A DNA stretch of 64,000 nt from Tribonema minus (taxonomy: Eukaryota > Sar > Xanthophyceae > Tribonematales > Tribonemataceae), in NCBI GenBank assembly GCA_017506865.1, contig JAFCMP010000518.1, positions 682,001 through 746,000 on the forward strand, read 5' to 3'. Each line of letters starts with the position of its first letter. Within the stretch, counting starts at the first letter, position 1. The notes under the pieces were generated by a model that saw only the letters and a program-made list of their open reading frames with translations, did no database searches and was not told the DNA's origin. This document shows positions 46,383 through 58,539 of this stretch, piece by piece. The position numbers and the translations under genes are program-made.

Positions 46383-47219
46383 TTACGTGCTGGACTCTTC
46401 CTCCTGGCCACTGGACTGGCCCCTCGCTGTGCCACCAGCATGACCCATCATCTTGGCTGCCTGTGGAACGAGAATGAAGAACAACAGGAGCACTGTGAGT
46501 ATGTGTGCGTTGAGGCACACTGTTGCAAGTAGGAGCATAGCAAGGCCTGCAAAGTGCAACAGGAGTTAGGCCAGGAATATGTACAACATTGGCATGACAA
46601 TAAGGCATGCAGGTAGATCATGCGCCACCAACCAGCAACGTGCGCACTGCACTACACGTCATGAGAATGGCGCAGCATACAAATGAAAAAACGGCGCAGG
46701 ATGCTTGCACACAAGTGTGCACTATGGCCTGTTCAGAGTTCCTGCTAGATGCGAGCTAACGGCTGTCACCACACAATCTAGTGCAGTTGCAGCACGTGAC
46801 ATCAGCAAACAACACAGGCTCCAACATACTTCAAAGTAACTGTACACAGTGGACCGAAGTGTTCAGACAAAGCTGCTGCGCATTGCGGGCCATGCTTCAG
46901 CAATGTAAGGCTGACAACATGATGTGCTCTTGCACCTCACTGCAAGAGCAGAAGACATGATAATTTATGCGCGTCAAGCGGTATACTTCGTAGTGGTGTG
47001 CTCAGCACACAGTTCATCACATTAGACAGAACACAAGTAACCGCCTGTGCGCTATATTATGAATTGGACAGTTATGGTACACTTCCGTTACAGTACAGCA
47101 CTGACCTCATGCACTTCTTCGCTGGACGGCTCGCCGGGCACGTTTGACTTGGCCTGGCTCATGATGCTGCCAGCCTGGGACATGTCGCGAACGTGGGGGA
47201 CATCACCCTCACCAGTGCT
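46383..47219 (-). CDS. Last two exons of an unidentified small hydrophilic protein
   Basis: Exon 47219-47106 follows TTTGCAG and ends before GTCAGTGC; exon 46460-46383 follows CCACAG and ends in TAA. Both are in phase 0. Together they encode 38 and 25 residues rich in Gly, Ser, Gln and Glu (STGEGDVPHVRDMSQAGSIM; AAKMMGHAGGTARGQSSGQE). No family is recognised. The upstream exons are not visible; a LINE end lies 280 bp upstream and may have cut the gene. Confidence 0.45.
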
Positions 47220-47502
47220 CTGCAAAGCAAAGCCATGACAAAAAGTGACAAAAGCAGAATCGGGGTCAGCATTGCAATGGGCCATGGGCTCATGCAGTAG
47301 ATACGATTTCTTGATGTCAGAAGACAGTACTGCTGCATCAAGATGTGGGATAGATGGTCAAATCAGTCAGGAATACGCACAAACAAGCACGTGAGGTTTT
47401 GTAGCGAATGCCGTGTACAACAGCAGATGACGAATTTTGATGTTGCACGCATTGCAGATGCTGCTGGCAAACCATTCAGAGCAGCATACTATGCACGTGC
47501 AC

Positions 47503-49666
47503 GTATGGACTTGTATTTATAAAGGCCCAAGGGACGCCGGGTTGCCTATGCAATCGAAAAGCCTGCGTCAACGCAGCAGCCTAGGCTGCGCTGTGCCCTA
47601 GGAGCTTGGATACCGGCGCTGCAACACGGCCCAGCATTCGCGCTCCGCGTGTGTACGCCATGACGCGCTCCGCCAACTCCCGCGCCAGCGATATGCTCAG
47701 CTCAATGAGGATCTGACGCTTAGCTAACCCGGCCTTGCGCAACACATCTGCCTTCCCCCCCCCTGAGCACAGTGCTGAGTGCATTGCCAACTCCTTAACA
47801 AAAAGGCTTTGCTTGCCCAGCCGTCCGTACGACTCCTGCACGAACGGCACAAAAGCCCAAGATGACGTCAAGGTGCCGGTGTGGTGCTTGACCTTCGCGT
47901 CCTCCCCCACCCCAGCAGCATAGCCGTCCCGTGTTCGAGGCATTTGTTTTGCCTGTCAGGTACGAGCTCGCTGTGGGTGCGCACACTTGTGTCTAGCACT
48001 ATTCCCTTGTTACGGTATGCACTGCTAAAGTGCAGACACCCTGGGTCAACGACTGTGTCCGCCCGATACCCCGGTACCTTGAAGACGCTAGCGTCCTCAT
48101 TGCGGACAATAGAGACATGGTGCTGTCTCAAGATGCGCTGCAGGCACCGCTTTTGGGCAGTGTGTGTCGCGTTGTGCCCCCGTATGTGCTGGCTGGGGCA
48201 GCTGATCGCATGCGTGGAGGTGGGGCTCACGTCACTGCACCGCCATGGGCACACCTCGCCCTGTATGCCCCACCCGTCTATGAAGATCGCAACCAAAATC
48301 ATCATGGCTGCTGCCATACTGGACATGGGCGCCGCACCCGGGCGGTCATTGGCAGCGGGTGGCACGCTCATCCACGCCATTGCCCCGGACGCACGCTCGC
48401 TGCGCAGCTGCGCCAGGATCCGCGCGCTAGCCTGTTGGCGGCGGCGGCTGCCAGTGGTGTCGCGCGAGTCACCAACAAGTGCAGCCTGCGTCGGCTTGCC
48501 CACGGCACCAGCCGAGGCAGCCTCTAGATCCTTCACCAGGCAATCCTCGCATTGACGTCGAAGAACATTTGAAAGGCCGGCTTGTAGTCCGTGCGTGAAG
48601 TGACCGCGCCGGCGGCAGGGCACTACCTTCCTGCAGATCTCGTCAGCATAGGCCTCCCAATCGTCGTCGTCGTCCTCCTGCCCGCCGCTGCAGCTGCTTT
48701 CTTCCGCGCTAGTTTGTGTTTTAGCGGGCGTGGAAGGGGCAGCCGCGGCAGCGGCTTGAGGGCCAGGTACGGTTGCTGCCGCAGCGGCCTCCTCGGCGCC
48801 AGGCACAATGCCGTGGGTGTGTGGGGCTGGCTCAGTGGTCACCGTCTCCGTGACGGCAGTTGCGGCGTAGATCGCTTGCACCGCAGTGGGGAGCGTCGAC
48901 GCTGCGGCCGTCGTATCTGCTGCCCACCGTAGCAACGATGCTGGGAGCTGCTCGGCCACAGCTGTGCGTGATTTTTCGCCGCCATCAGCTGTCAGCGCTC
49001 GCGTAGAGCGCCGCACGGCCTCGATGATTGGCGGCAGTCCCTGGTCCTCGCGTGTTGCGCATTAGTGCTGCGCGAACCAGGTGACTGCGCCGTGTTCGTC
49101 AGTGCCGAGCCTCAGGGCCCCTGCTGCCACAGTGGCATGAATTATTGCCGGCCGCAGTGTTGTGCATGCCTGGGCCGTGTATGCGGCTGGTGCCAGTAGC
49201 CCCAAAAGCGGCATGCCCAGACCACCTCGTCGCTCCGGCAACCGCGACGCCCGCAGTGGCACTGCGATGTCCGTGAGTTCTGGCGGGCCCATGCGCGGCA
49301 ATACCAGCACGCTGCCACTGCTGGCTTCCTCATTGTCACCAGCAGTGCAGGCGGCCAGCAGGTGTGACTTCATGGCTGCCGCGGTAGCGCAGCCGTGCAG
49401 GTGCAGCATGCGTTCGAGCGTCCATGCACAGAACCCGTCAAACGCGTGCAACCATGTCTCACTCAAAGCCGTGTCAACGACCCGAGCTAAGAAGCCCATG
49501 CGCTTCGTCAGTGACCTGCGCAGAATGAACTGTGCTGCCTGTAGGTGATGCCGCGCCATTCCAGCTAGCTGCCACGACAATCGCCATGTCCCTGCGTCAA
49601 CAAGATGCTTGCTCATGGCAGCATGCACATAGGCTGGGTGCCCTACCGGTACCCCGACCGACGTAA
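47503..49666 (-). mobile_element. LINE family B, 3' half
   Basis: It continues the LINE that starts beyond 64000 on the minus strand. It encodes the part after the reverse transcriptase core, then the RLE endonuclease: a zinc knuckle with CPWRC and an H-C pair, GHNATHT at the RHN position (48130-48260), ADTVVDPG and GIVLDTSV (about 47970-48060). It ends with FVKELAMHSALCSGGGKADV. The 3' UTR ends at 47503 in TATAAATACAAGTCCATAC. The coding part has several frame changes, so this copy is dead. The 382-codon frame on 47868-49016 is the longest piece. A poly-Ala/Glu-Asp-rich linker precedes the endonuclease. Confidence 0.75.
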
Positions 49667-50032
49667 TAACAGAATGATGCTATTCTCAAGCGTGGTGGTA
49701 GCAAGCAGCAGGTAGAGATCCAAGGGTGATCAAGTCCCAGAAAGCCCAACCCTCTATTTGCCCCCACAGCTACAGCCCCATGCTGCAGCCCTCTCCAAGC
49801 TACACTACTGTCAATGCAATCCCAATGCACAGCGAATCCGCTATGCCACAATCTACTACCTTGCAAGCTGCCGCTACAGCTCCCCCAAGGCTCTGAACCA
49901 AGCATTCAAAGCAAAGCATTTTGCAGTTTCAGAACCTTTCAGAACTGGCCACAGAACTGGCCGAGAATCTTCAGGAACTATCCCTGCTGTCTAGCAATTT
50001 CCTGTGTGCAACTTGAAAGCTCAATCCTAACA
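49667..50032 (-). repeat. 3' LTR of the chromovirus
   Basis: 366 bp; on the plus strand it runs from TAACAGAATG to CAATCCTAACA. It differs from the other LTR by about four substitutions and one 10-bp length difference. Confidence 0.92.
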
Positions 50033-50789
50033 GTCGCCCCCACTACAACGGTGCTCGTCCCGAGCACCAATGTTGTAGTACACAGTGCAATGCACAAAGC
50101 CCCCCCCCACAGTAACCCCCCCCACTGATCAGTTGAACTTAGGCCAAATGCCTCCTGTGACCTGTGCAGCAGAGTACTATGCATTCGCAGGCTAATGCGC
50201 AGAAGCACAGGTGTGACAAACAACTGCGCCTCGCCGTATGCCTGTCACAACTGCTATGACCCCCCCCCCTCGGTTCAGGCGGCCCCGCCTGCCTGAATCT
50301 TCTTGAGAGCATTGATCCTGTCGTTCGTGCTGAACAAGAACCACGCATCCTTGCTCGCATCAATCGCTAACGTGTAGTTGTTAAGCAAGAGCGGCACTTC
50401 GCGCGCCCGCGGCTCGCCAAAGAAATACACCCGAGTAGTGCCGCGCTTCGTGCGCCGGCTTGGCTTCCCCCCGCGGTCGCCTGCGAGGGCACAAACGCCC
50501 CTGCGTATGATGCCTTCGCACCACTGGAGACGCTCGCCATCCTTGTTGTCCGGAAAGTGCCACCGCATAAGGACGCGCACCCCGATCATCTCTGTGCTGC
50601 GCATCATCTCGAAAGATGGGCAGTCTCTGAGTTGCAATACCCCCGCTGGTAGTCTATACCTACCCCCAGCTAAGGTGACAAGTGGGCCGCCCTCATGCGT
50701 ACGCTCGCGCGCCTGCCTGACGCGCCCTTGCACCACCCTGGTGCCAGCATCATCAATATCGACCCCCGCTACAGTTGCTGTATGCCAGT

Positions 50790-51450
50790 ACTCCGCCGTT
50801 GCATGCTCGCATGCATCTAGCATATTGGCATCCTCCCAGCTATCTGCAATGTGGTCGCCTTCCCACCGCACCAGGTACTGTAGTGAGCCTGGCCGGCCTT
50901 TGCGATCCCGTAGGACTCTATGCCCCACTACCGCCTCTACCCCATGTCGATCAGATGCCCATGTGACATCATCTGCTGTGAGCGAAGCCGGTGCTGGCGC
51001 CGCGAGTGGATTGCGACTGAGGAGGTACTGGGCGTATCCGCCTGGTAATCCTTGCGGCTTACTTTGCTACCACCCGGATCACGACACCGCTTTGTGCGCC
51101 ACGTGGACACACGCGTTGGCCCGCCCGCCCCGTCAATGAGCAGTACATTAGATTGCACCAGCTCCTTTCCCGCATAGATAGGCCCCACTGCTAGAACCTT
51201 GTAGGGCCCCGCCCACAAGTCCAGCAGCTTCTTGCTGAGAACTGCTTTCCACCCCTCGCCAAACAGCTCCCGCGATTCCGCCTTGTGTGTTGATGGTGGG
51301 GAGTAAACCCACACCAAATCCCCCCGTTCCGCCTCATTGCGCAAGTTGAACGTGTCGGCTAGCTTGGCGTTGTTGCGCACAATGCGCTCACGCTTCAGCT
51401 CTGAGCGCCAGGACACCAGCTCGAACGCAGCTCTCTGCCGCGCTTGCATA
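50790..51450 (-). CDS. Chromovirus integrase tail: GPY/F and chromodomain
   Basis: This part follows the integrase core. It contains the GPY/F signature LWAGPYKVLAVG (about 51190-51225) and, downstream, a chromodomain-like segment (SLQYLVRWEGDHIADSWEDA, about 50800-50900) with the aromatic residues typical of histone-methyl readers. In chromoviruses this domain directs insertion to heterochromatin or related marks. A Lys/Arg-containing tail of unknown role continues to about 50280. Confidence 0.8.
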
Positions 51451-51459
51451 TCATGTACT

Positions 51460-52180
51460 ATGGCCCCAAAACCGTGTGTAGAGCCACCTTAGGCTCCCGC
51501 CCCATCACCAACATGAATGGTGAAAATCCCGTGGACTGATTGACATGAGAGTTGTGCGCAAAAGCAACGTGCTTAAGCCACTTGTCCCAGTCGCTATGTG
51601 ACTCGCTGACCGCCATTGCCAGCATCTGTGCCAGCGTGCGCATGAAGCGCTCCACCCTGCCGTTGCACTGTGGGTGGTACGCGGTCGTGTAGAGTTTCCT
51701 GATGCCCATGGCGCGGTACACCTCCCGCGCTACATCCGCCGTGTACTGGCTGCCTCTGTCACTGAGCAGACTGTGGGGCATGCCGTATAGAGTGCTGAAC
51801 TCGTCTACCAGTAGCTCCGCTGCCGTGACTGCCGTCTTTTCCCCAGCCCTGACCGCGTACAACGACACGTGGCCTGTAAGTAGGCAGATGAATACGTGTA
51901 TGTACATATACCCCTCCTTGGATAACGGCAATGGGCCGAAGACGTCTGTTGAGACCGTGTGAAAGGCATGCGGCGGCAGCTCCCTGTAGATGGTGGGCAT
52001 GCTGCTGCGCTTGCCGCCCTTGCGTGCTTGACATGGCAGGCAGTGCTCTGCCCAGAATGTGGCATCGCCTGACCAGCCCGGCCACCAGCCATGTCTCTGC
52101 ACTAACTCCATTGTGCGCCGAACCCCCTGGTGTCCCGCCCACACCTCACCATGTAGGCAATGCAGAACTGGATTCCGCAG
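51460..52180 (-). CDS. Chromovirus integrase core
   Basis: An HHCC zinc-binding start (GHQGVRRTMELVQRHGWWPG, then CLPCQARK) is followed by the DDE core: STDVFGPLP, LLSDRGSQYTAD and NGRVERFMRTL. The spacing fits Ty3/Gypsy integrases, which join the cDNA to host DNA. Confidence 0.88.
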
Positions 52181-52449
52181 CGCCTTTGGTATCACCAAAA
52201 TGGGTGAACCAGCGCCCCCAAGCATGCTCATGTCATTGTGACATAGCAGCTTTGCGCCCCCAGCCCACTCCATGCTGCAAGCTGCGCGGTGCTGTTTCAC
52301 CTGCGACTGCAGTGCTTTGTCAATTGGCAACTGCTGCGCGTCCGCCAAATGCGCCATCATGGCTGCGCAAAATGCGTCCGCGTCTTGTGCTGCCCGCCAA
52401 TCCGCCGTAGACATGTCGCCAAGCGGCTGTGCCTCCGGGCCTTCTAGTA

Positions 52450-53110
52450 TATCCGCCTCCGTGGCGACTTGCGCAGCGCCAGAGCACTGCGCCGCCGCGC
52501 TGTTGGTGCCGCTGAGCTGCGCTGCACCGAAGTACCGCGCTGCCGAGCCGCCAGTCGTGCTGCTGGGATGCGCTGCGCCAGGGCGCTGCGCGGCCGCGCC
52601 GTCGGTGTCGCCAAGCTGCGCGGCGCCGGAGCGCTGCGCTGCTGCGTCATTGCTGCTGGGTCTGTCGCTGGCCGGCGCTGCGCCGGAGCGCCGCGCTGCC
52701 GTGTCCGGAATGTTGTCAAGCGGCACTGCGCCTGAGCGCTGCGCCGCCAAACTGCCATGGGCGCCGCTGGCTTGCGCAGCGCCGAAGCGCCGCGCCGCCG
52801 CGTCGTGAGTGCTGTCAAGCGGCACTGCGCCTGAGCGCTGCGCCGCCGAACTGCCAATGGTGCCGCTGGCTTGCGCAGCGCCGAAGCGCCGCGCTGCCGC
52901 GTCGTGAATGCTGTCAAGCGGCACTGCGCCTGAGCGCTGCGCCGCCGAACTGCCAATGGTGCCGCTGGCTTGCGCAGCGCCGGAGCGCCGCGCTGCCGCG
53001 TCGTGAATGCTGTCAAGCGGCACTGCGCCTGAGCGCTGCGCCGCCGAACTGCCAATGGTGCCGCTGGCTTGCGCAGCGCCGAAGCGCCCCGCCGCCGCGT
53101 CACCTACTGC
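52450..53110 (-). repeat. 33-residue repeat array between RNase H and integrase
   Basis: A 99-bp unit encodes AAQASGTIGSSAAQRSGAVP followed by LDSIHDAAARR. About four units are nearly identical at 52710-53100; more diverged ones continue to about 52450. It belongs to the same repeat family as the array at 58.5-59.6 kb. The stretch 53110-53780 is a further Ala/Thr-rich linker. Confidence 0.85.
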
Positions 53111-53789
53111 CTTGAGCTTGGCTACAGCAGCCATACCCGCCTCTTGTCCCCCCTCTGCCGCTGCCGAATGCGCTGTAGCTGTCATGGCCGCGGGAGCCTC
53201 AGCCCCCCGTGCTGTATCATACCACCTCACCCGTTTAGTCACAGCGGCAGCGGTGCTGCTCGCTGCTGCAGTATAAGGGTGTGCCGCTGTGGCAGTCGTT
53301 GACTTGGCTGCTGCTGCTGCGCTGAGCGCTGCTGCGGCAGTGTTGACTGTTTGCTTGGCGGTCACGGCGGGTGCAGCACTTTCATGCCGCGCCGCCGCTG
53401 CCGCACCCTGCACACCGCCACCAAGTGCGCCCTCACTCGCACCCGCCACTCCCCCCAGCGCTGGTGCCAGGCTGGCTGGTGCCGCATAAGCACCGCCGCG
53501 AGTCACCACATGCATGTGGGTAACTCCGGGGCGCTCTGCGCCGCCGATGCGCTTGTTGAATCGCGACCAGTCCCCCAGTCGGGATGCCGCTGAGCCATGC
53601 GCGCCAACATTGCCGTCGCCGTCGTCGCTGTCAAGTTCCTTGCACGTGTGTATCTTAGTGCACAGATCTTCCAACATGCGTGCCGCCACTCGGCACATGG
53701 CATCGTGTCGTTGTGGGTCCGCGCTGACTCTGACAGTGTATGCCTCCAGCAGCTCATCTGCAGCCTCCTCGGCCGCATCTGCTGCTGTA

Positions 53790-55120
53790 GAGGGCATAGG
53801 GTTCCGGCTGAACCCATCTGCATTGCCGTTGCGCTCCCCTGCTTTGTACCTGATGGTGTGTGGGAAAGCCCCTAGGAATTCAAACCAGCGCGCAAGTTGC
53901 GCTGTCTTGTCCTTGCAGCTCTCCAGCCACAACAGTGCCCTGTGATCTGTGTCGATGACGAAGGGGGTGCCCCACAAGATGTGTCTGAACTTCTTGACGC
54001 CGAACACTACCGCCCCCGCCTCCAAATCTGTGGTTGTCCAGCTCTTCTGATGCTTGAGCGTTGCCCGGCTGGCAAACGCTATGGGATGCTCGACCCCGCG
54101 CACATCTGACTGCGACACTACTGCGCCAAACCCGAGCTTGGACGCGTCTGTTGCTAGGATGAAAGGACGTTCGCCGCTGGCTGCGGCCACATGATCAGGG
54201 TAGACCATAAGTGCATGAAGTGAAGTGCCATGCTGACCTCCTCGATGGCGGCCAACTCAGCAGCGCTCATCACAAACGGCACGTCTTTTGACATGCGCGC
54301 CGTCAGCGGCGCTATCACCTCCGCCATGTTCTTCACAAACCGCCGATAGTAGTTGGCCAGCCCTACCCAGCTCCGAAGAGCCAACAAGTCCTCGGGTATG
54401 GGCATGTCCAACAATGCTGAAACCTTTTCTGGGTCAGGCCGAATGCCGTTGGTCTCCACTATGTGACCCAGGAATTTGATGCGTGTGCATCCAATGTGCA
54501 TCTTTGCCGGAGCCAGCTTGATGCCGTGCTTGCGCATTCTCTCCATTAGCGCTTGGAGGTCTGCTATGTGGGTGTCGACGTCCGGGGAGTGCACTATGAC
54601 GTCATCAATGAACGACTGCACTCTGTCTAGCCCCTGTAGCACTATCTCCATGAGCCGCGTGAAGTGCCCAGGAGCGCCAGCTGCGCCCTGCGGGCACCTT
54701 GTCCACTCGTATAAGCCGAATGACGTTGCCATGGCGGTCAGCGGAATTGTTGACTGATCGATTGCCGACACAAAGAAGGCTCCGCTGATGTCTATGCCCA
54801 GAAATTTCTGGGCGCCGCCTAGCGCATTGAAGATGTCCTCAATCATGGGGATCGGGACCTTTGGGATGATGCTCATTGCGTTGAGCCGCCTGTAGTTGAC
54901 CGTTATGCGCGCCGTGCCGTCAGGTTTCATCACCCCGCCAACCGGTGAGCTCCATTCTGACTGTGACGGTCTGATGATGCCCGCCGCGAGCAGCTTGTCC
55001 ACCTCAACCCGGATGAGCGCTGTCATCTGTGGGCTGTAACGGTATGGCCGATCTGCTACGGGGTGAGCGCTGTCTTGTAGTACTATGCGAAATGGGAGGG
55101 TTTGCAGTACCCTAGGTCCC
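53790..55120 (-). CDS. Chromovirus reverse transcriptase and RNase H
   Basis: RT motifs of the Ty3/Gypsy type: SEWSSPVGGVMKPDG, RITVNYRRLNAM, the catalytic FIDDVIVHSPD (about 54590-54615) and FLGHIVETNGI. RNase H follows with LATDASKLGFGAVV and DTDHRALLWL. It copies the element's RNA into DNA. Confidence 0.9.
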
Positions 55121-55129
55121 ACTTGTCCT

Positions 55130-56180
55130 TGCTGAAGTCTGCTGCGTAGTGCTGCAGTGAGATGATTAGGCGGGCGACCTGATCTGCCATCCAGCCCTCG
55201 ATCTCCACATTGACCTTGAGCAGGTGTGGCAGCAGCACCCGCCGTGCATGCTCCAAGATCTCCTGCACCGCAGGATCCCTGCTCACCGCCTCCCCCAGAG
55301 GAGCTTCTAACTTTTCTGCAGGCGGCGCTTGGCCAAACAGGCCTAACGACCACCCACAGTGCAATAGTGTTGCTGCCTGAGCAGCGTCCCCCGTGACCTC
55401 TACCCCTAGGGCTGCCGCGGCGGTAGCTATCATTGCGATGCAAGCTTGTTTCCGCACCGCCGGCGTGGGTACTGGCGCCAGCTTGGCGTGCAGCCGTCGC
55501 CGGAGCGTCGCGCGCGCAGCCTCTGCCTCCGCCTCCGTGCGCTTGCGCTTGCCGTTTGTTGCTATATCTGGTTGATCCGTTGAAGTTGCGGTTGCCCCTG
55601 CTGCTGACTCGTCAAGCGCTCGAAGCTCTTTCTGCCAGAGCTTGAGGCAGTTGAAGTTGAAGTTGAGCTCATCTGCCCCTTCGCCGCCAAAGTTGTGGCT
55701 GCGCGCGCTTTGTGAGCTGCACGCATCCGCCCAATGTCTGCTAGAGCTAACCGCTCCAGCCGTTCGGCTGTATCTGCAGCCGTGCCGTTCATGTTGAACC
55801 CTCGGCGCTGTCGAATGTGCGCTCTGAATTCTGCTACTGGCTCCACTGTGCCTGCAGCAGCGTTGTTGCCGGCAGCTCGCTCGTCGATGTAGCGTTGCTG
55901 CTGTGTCAAGAGCAAAGTGCCCCAGCAAGTGCTGTAAGCTGCCGCCTACTTAGGGCAGTGCTCAGCTAGGGCTGCTAATGCGAGCTTCACATCCACCGCC
56001 GCCTCCACCACCGCTGGCGACTGCTGTAACTCACGTGCTGCAGCAACGCGCCGCACCTGCACCGCCTGCAGTTGCGCGTCCTGCGCATCTAGCTCTTCCG
56101 CTATGTCAGCGTGTGAGGTTGATGCCGTTGAGCCTCTGCGCTGCTGCTGCGACCCCACCAGGTGCAGTGCGCCCGCTCTG
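55130..56180 (-). other. Linker between methyltransferase and RT
   Basis: Ala/Arg/Glu-rich coding sequence with KRKRTEAEAEAARATLRRR, a nuclear-localisation-like and coiled-coil-like stretch. It also has the NFNFN peptide produced by an AAGTTGAAGTTGAAGTTG run (about 55648-55668). No known domain is recognised. The end (YAADFSKDKWDLGYC) resembles the usual lead-in to Ty3/Gypsy RT. Confidence 0.5.
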
Positions 56181-56189
56181 AACAGAGCT

Positions 56190-57250
56190 TCCCAGACGTA
56201 GTGAGCCATGCGCGGCGGTACCGCATTTGCCAGCATTTGCATATTGGCTTTGCGATCGCCGCACTGTGGCTCTGGCCAGTTGTACGTAGAGAACGTGCTG
56301 ACCGCCAGTAACTCCCCCCATGTGAGATGCGTTGCCGCCGCCACCTCATCTGGGTCCTCTGTTGCGTTTGCAGGGTTGTGTCATAAGGAGCCGGTTGTGC
56401 TGTCTGACCCTACGTGCGGTTGCCGCCATACTGATCCTCTCAGCGTGGGGCATGGCTGCGTTGTATCTAAAATCTCTGGCGCTTTGGTGTTGCGCGCGCA
56501 AAAACGAAAACATGGGCGGTCATACGCGCTGATGGCGTCAGCAACGCTCTGATATCCCTCCACCCCTTTTTCCGCAGCAAGAAGTGCTCTCAGCCGCTCG
56601 TGCACCCCCCGCCAATCCGCTTTGTCATCACGCGCAAGCTCGCCGCCACCCAGGCGGCCACGTGTGAACATGAGGAACACACGGCGCCGCTTTGTAGGCA
56701 GGCCGCAGTCGTTGCCACTGATGACGTTGTGGCTGTGGTCAAACCCTAAGCCCTGAGCTAGGTCTAGAGTCCGCTGGAACTCAGGTGTGCTCAGGAATCC
56801 CACCACGTTCTCCAATAGCACCATGCGCACTGTGCTGACCGCCGCTGAGACCTGCAGCATGCTGATGATGCACTGTATGCCCTTCTGAGAGCATCGTTTG
56901 CCTGACATGCTGAAGTCAGTGCATGGGGGTCCACCGCTGGAGACTTCAACCCCAAGTCGGCGTGCCTCCGCTATGATGTGCAGTTGAGCGCTGCGGTCGT
57001 TGATGTTAGCAGGCATTACTGTAGTGCCGCAGTGGTTGCTGGCAAACAGTTTGCACGCCCGCTCGCTGATGTCTGACGCCAGCACTGTGTGCACAAACGG
57101 TTTTGCGCCCTCGCTGAGCCCCCCTGCACCACAAAAGAGTTCCATGGCTTTGGGCTTAAGGAGGTTGCTGAGCAGTGGACTGCCGAACTCGTCGCAGCTG
57201 CGCTCAGAAATTGGCGTGTCCTCCATCGCGAGAGCACGGCCAATGGACTG
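56190..57250 (-). CDS. Cytosine-5 DNA methyltransferase domain in the chromovirus
   Basis: The domain carries the ordered motifs of C5-MTases: motif I MELFCGAGGLSEG (about 57105-57145, AdoMet binding), motif IV with the catalytic Cys in GGPPCTDFSMSGK (about 56900-56935), motif VI LLENVVGF, motif VIII PTKRRRVFL (about 56675-56705) and motif X ANAVPPRMA (about 56200-56235). Motif I to motif X spans about 300 residues, typical of a compact bacterial-type or DNMT catalytic domain. The stretch before motif X would hold the target recognition part. It lies between protease and reverse transcriptase in the pol order. Expected activity is transfer of a methyl group from AdoMet to cytosine C5 in DNA. 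Host C5-MTase genes and retroelement-borne ones reported from charophyte and dinoflagellate lineages are the nearest known parallels. Confidence 0.9.
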
Positions 57251-57399
57251 GCCGGGCCGCAAATCAATGTCCCCGCCCAGTGAACGTAGCACCACTGGCG
57301 CCGCCCCCGTAGGCGTAAGCCCCACTGTGATGCGGTCCGCCTGTAGACCACCATGGTCCACGCAAACCTCCACTGACATGTCTTTCACTGTGCCAGGAT

Positions 57400-58080
57400 C
57401 GCCTGGTTTTCACTGTGCCAGGATCGCCTGGTTGAACTGGTGTTTTGCCATCTTCATGGCATATGCGTAGTGAGACCCATCTGTCTCGGTCGCCGTTAAC
57501 ATGCGCGGTGCGTGCAACTACTGCGCGCCAGTGCTCCGTCGGGTCGCCGCCGTCCCTCACGCGCAGCACTGGCACAGTCGGGCCGCCGTCGCACTGTGCC
57601 TGCCACGTTTTGGGCCCCGGTAGAAACTCTATGTCGATGATGCCGGGCTTTTCGCCGAGCCGTTGGTTGATGTTATGTAAGCCAATCACATCCCCCCCAA
57701 GCAGCATGGATGCCCCAAGATTGGGCACCACTAGGAAGATCTATGCCAGCTTCACTGGTGTGCGGCCCACCGCCACAAACGTGATGTGAAGTAGCACCGC
57801 CTTACGCACCTTTGTGCGCTGCCTTGATGTGTCGAACCCCGCTAATATGTGCGGGTGCTCCATTTCGAAGACTGCATCTGCGTGAATGGCGCGCTGATGC
57901 AGGAGCCGCTTGATCTGCGCCTCATCAATGCACGACGCTCCACACCCTGAGTCGTACGACCCATCCTTAATCTGTACAGGTGGCTCTATACCGCCGCGCC
58001 GCCTGTCCACCGAACAGTTGAACTGCATTTTGATACCGCCGTGGCATGTGAGGTGCCCCGGCTGCAGTCCACGTTGCTGC
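57400..58080 (-). CDS. Chromovirus aspartic protease region
   Basis: YDSGCGASCIDEAQI (about 57920-57960) has the D-S/T-G active site of retropepsins. The later LGASMLLGGDVIGLHN (about 57680-57720) matches the hydrophobic ILGxD segment near the end of such proteases. It would cut the polyprotein. A short tandem repeat of ACTGTGCCAGGATCGCCTGG lies at 57395-57435. Confidence 0.75.
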
Positions 58081-58539
58081 CACTGTGATGAGCCATTGCG
58101 CTGCTCGCGCATGCTCTGCATTTCTGCCGCGTGCAGGCAGTTGAAGTTGCGATCAGCGTCCGTTAACAGGTCGTCCCTGCTGTAGTCGCTGTTGCGCGCT
58201 GTGGTAACTGAAAACTGATTGGAATCCGCCACCGGTGGTTCTGGTTCCTCAGGGGTGTAGTCCTTCCAGAAGTCAACACGCGCCGCCCGCGTAACTTCCC
58301 CGCCATCCTCACAGTCTGAGTCGCCATAATCGCTGTCGCTCTCATCCCCGCCATCGACATCTGTCATAGTTGTGTCGTCGGTGATGTAGCCCTTTGCTGC
58401 ATACTCTCCCCCCCCTAAGCAAGGAGAAGTGCACTCCTGTGCAGCTGTGTCTGAACGCCGCAAGTTCAAGTTCAAGTCCGGGCAGCCAGCCGCTGTATTC
58501 ACCGCAACATGTGCCGAAGCGCACTGCTGCGCTGCTGAG

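Noticed and set aside
50378-51139. Plus-strand frame of 253 codons
   Set aside because: Antisense of the integrase tail and chromodomain; no similarity of its own.
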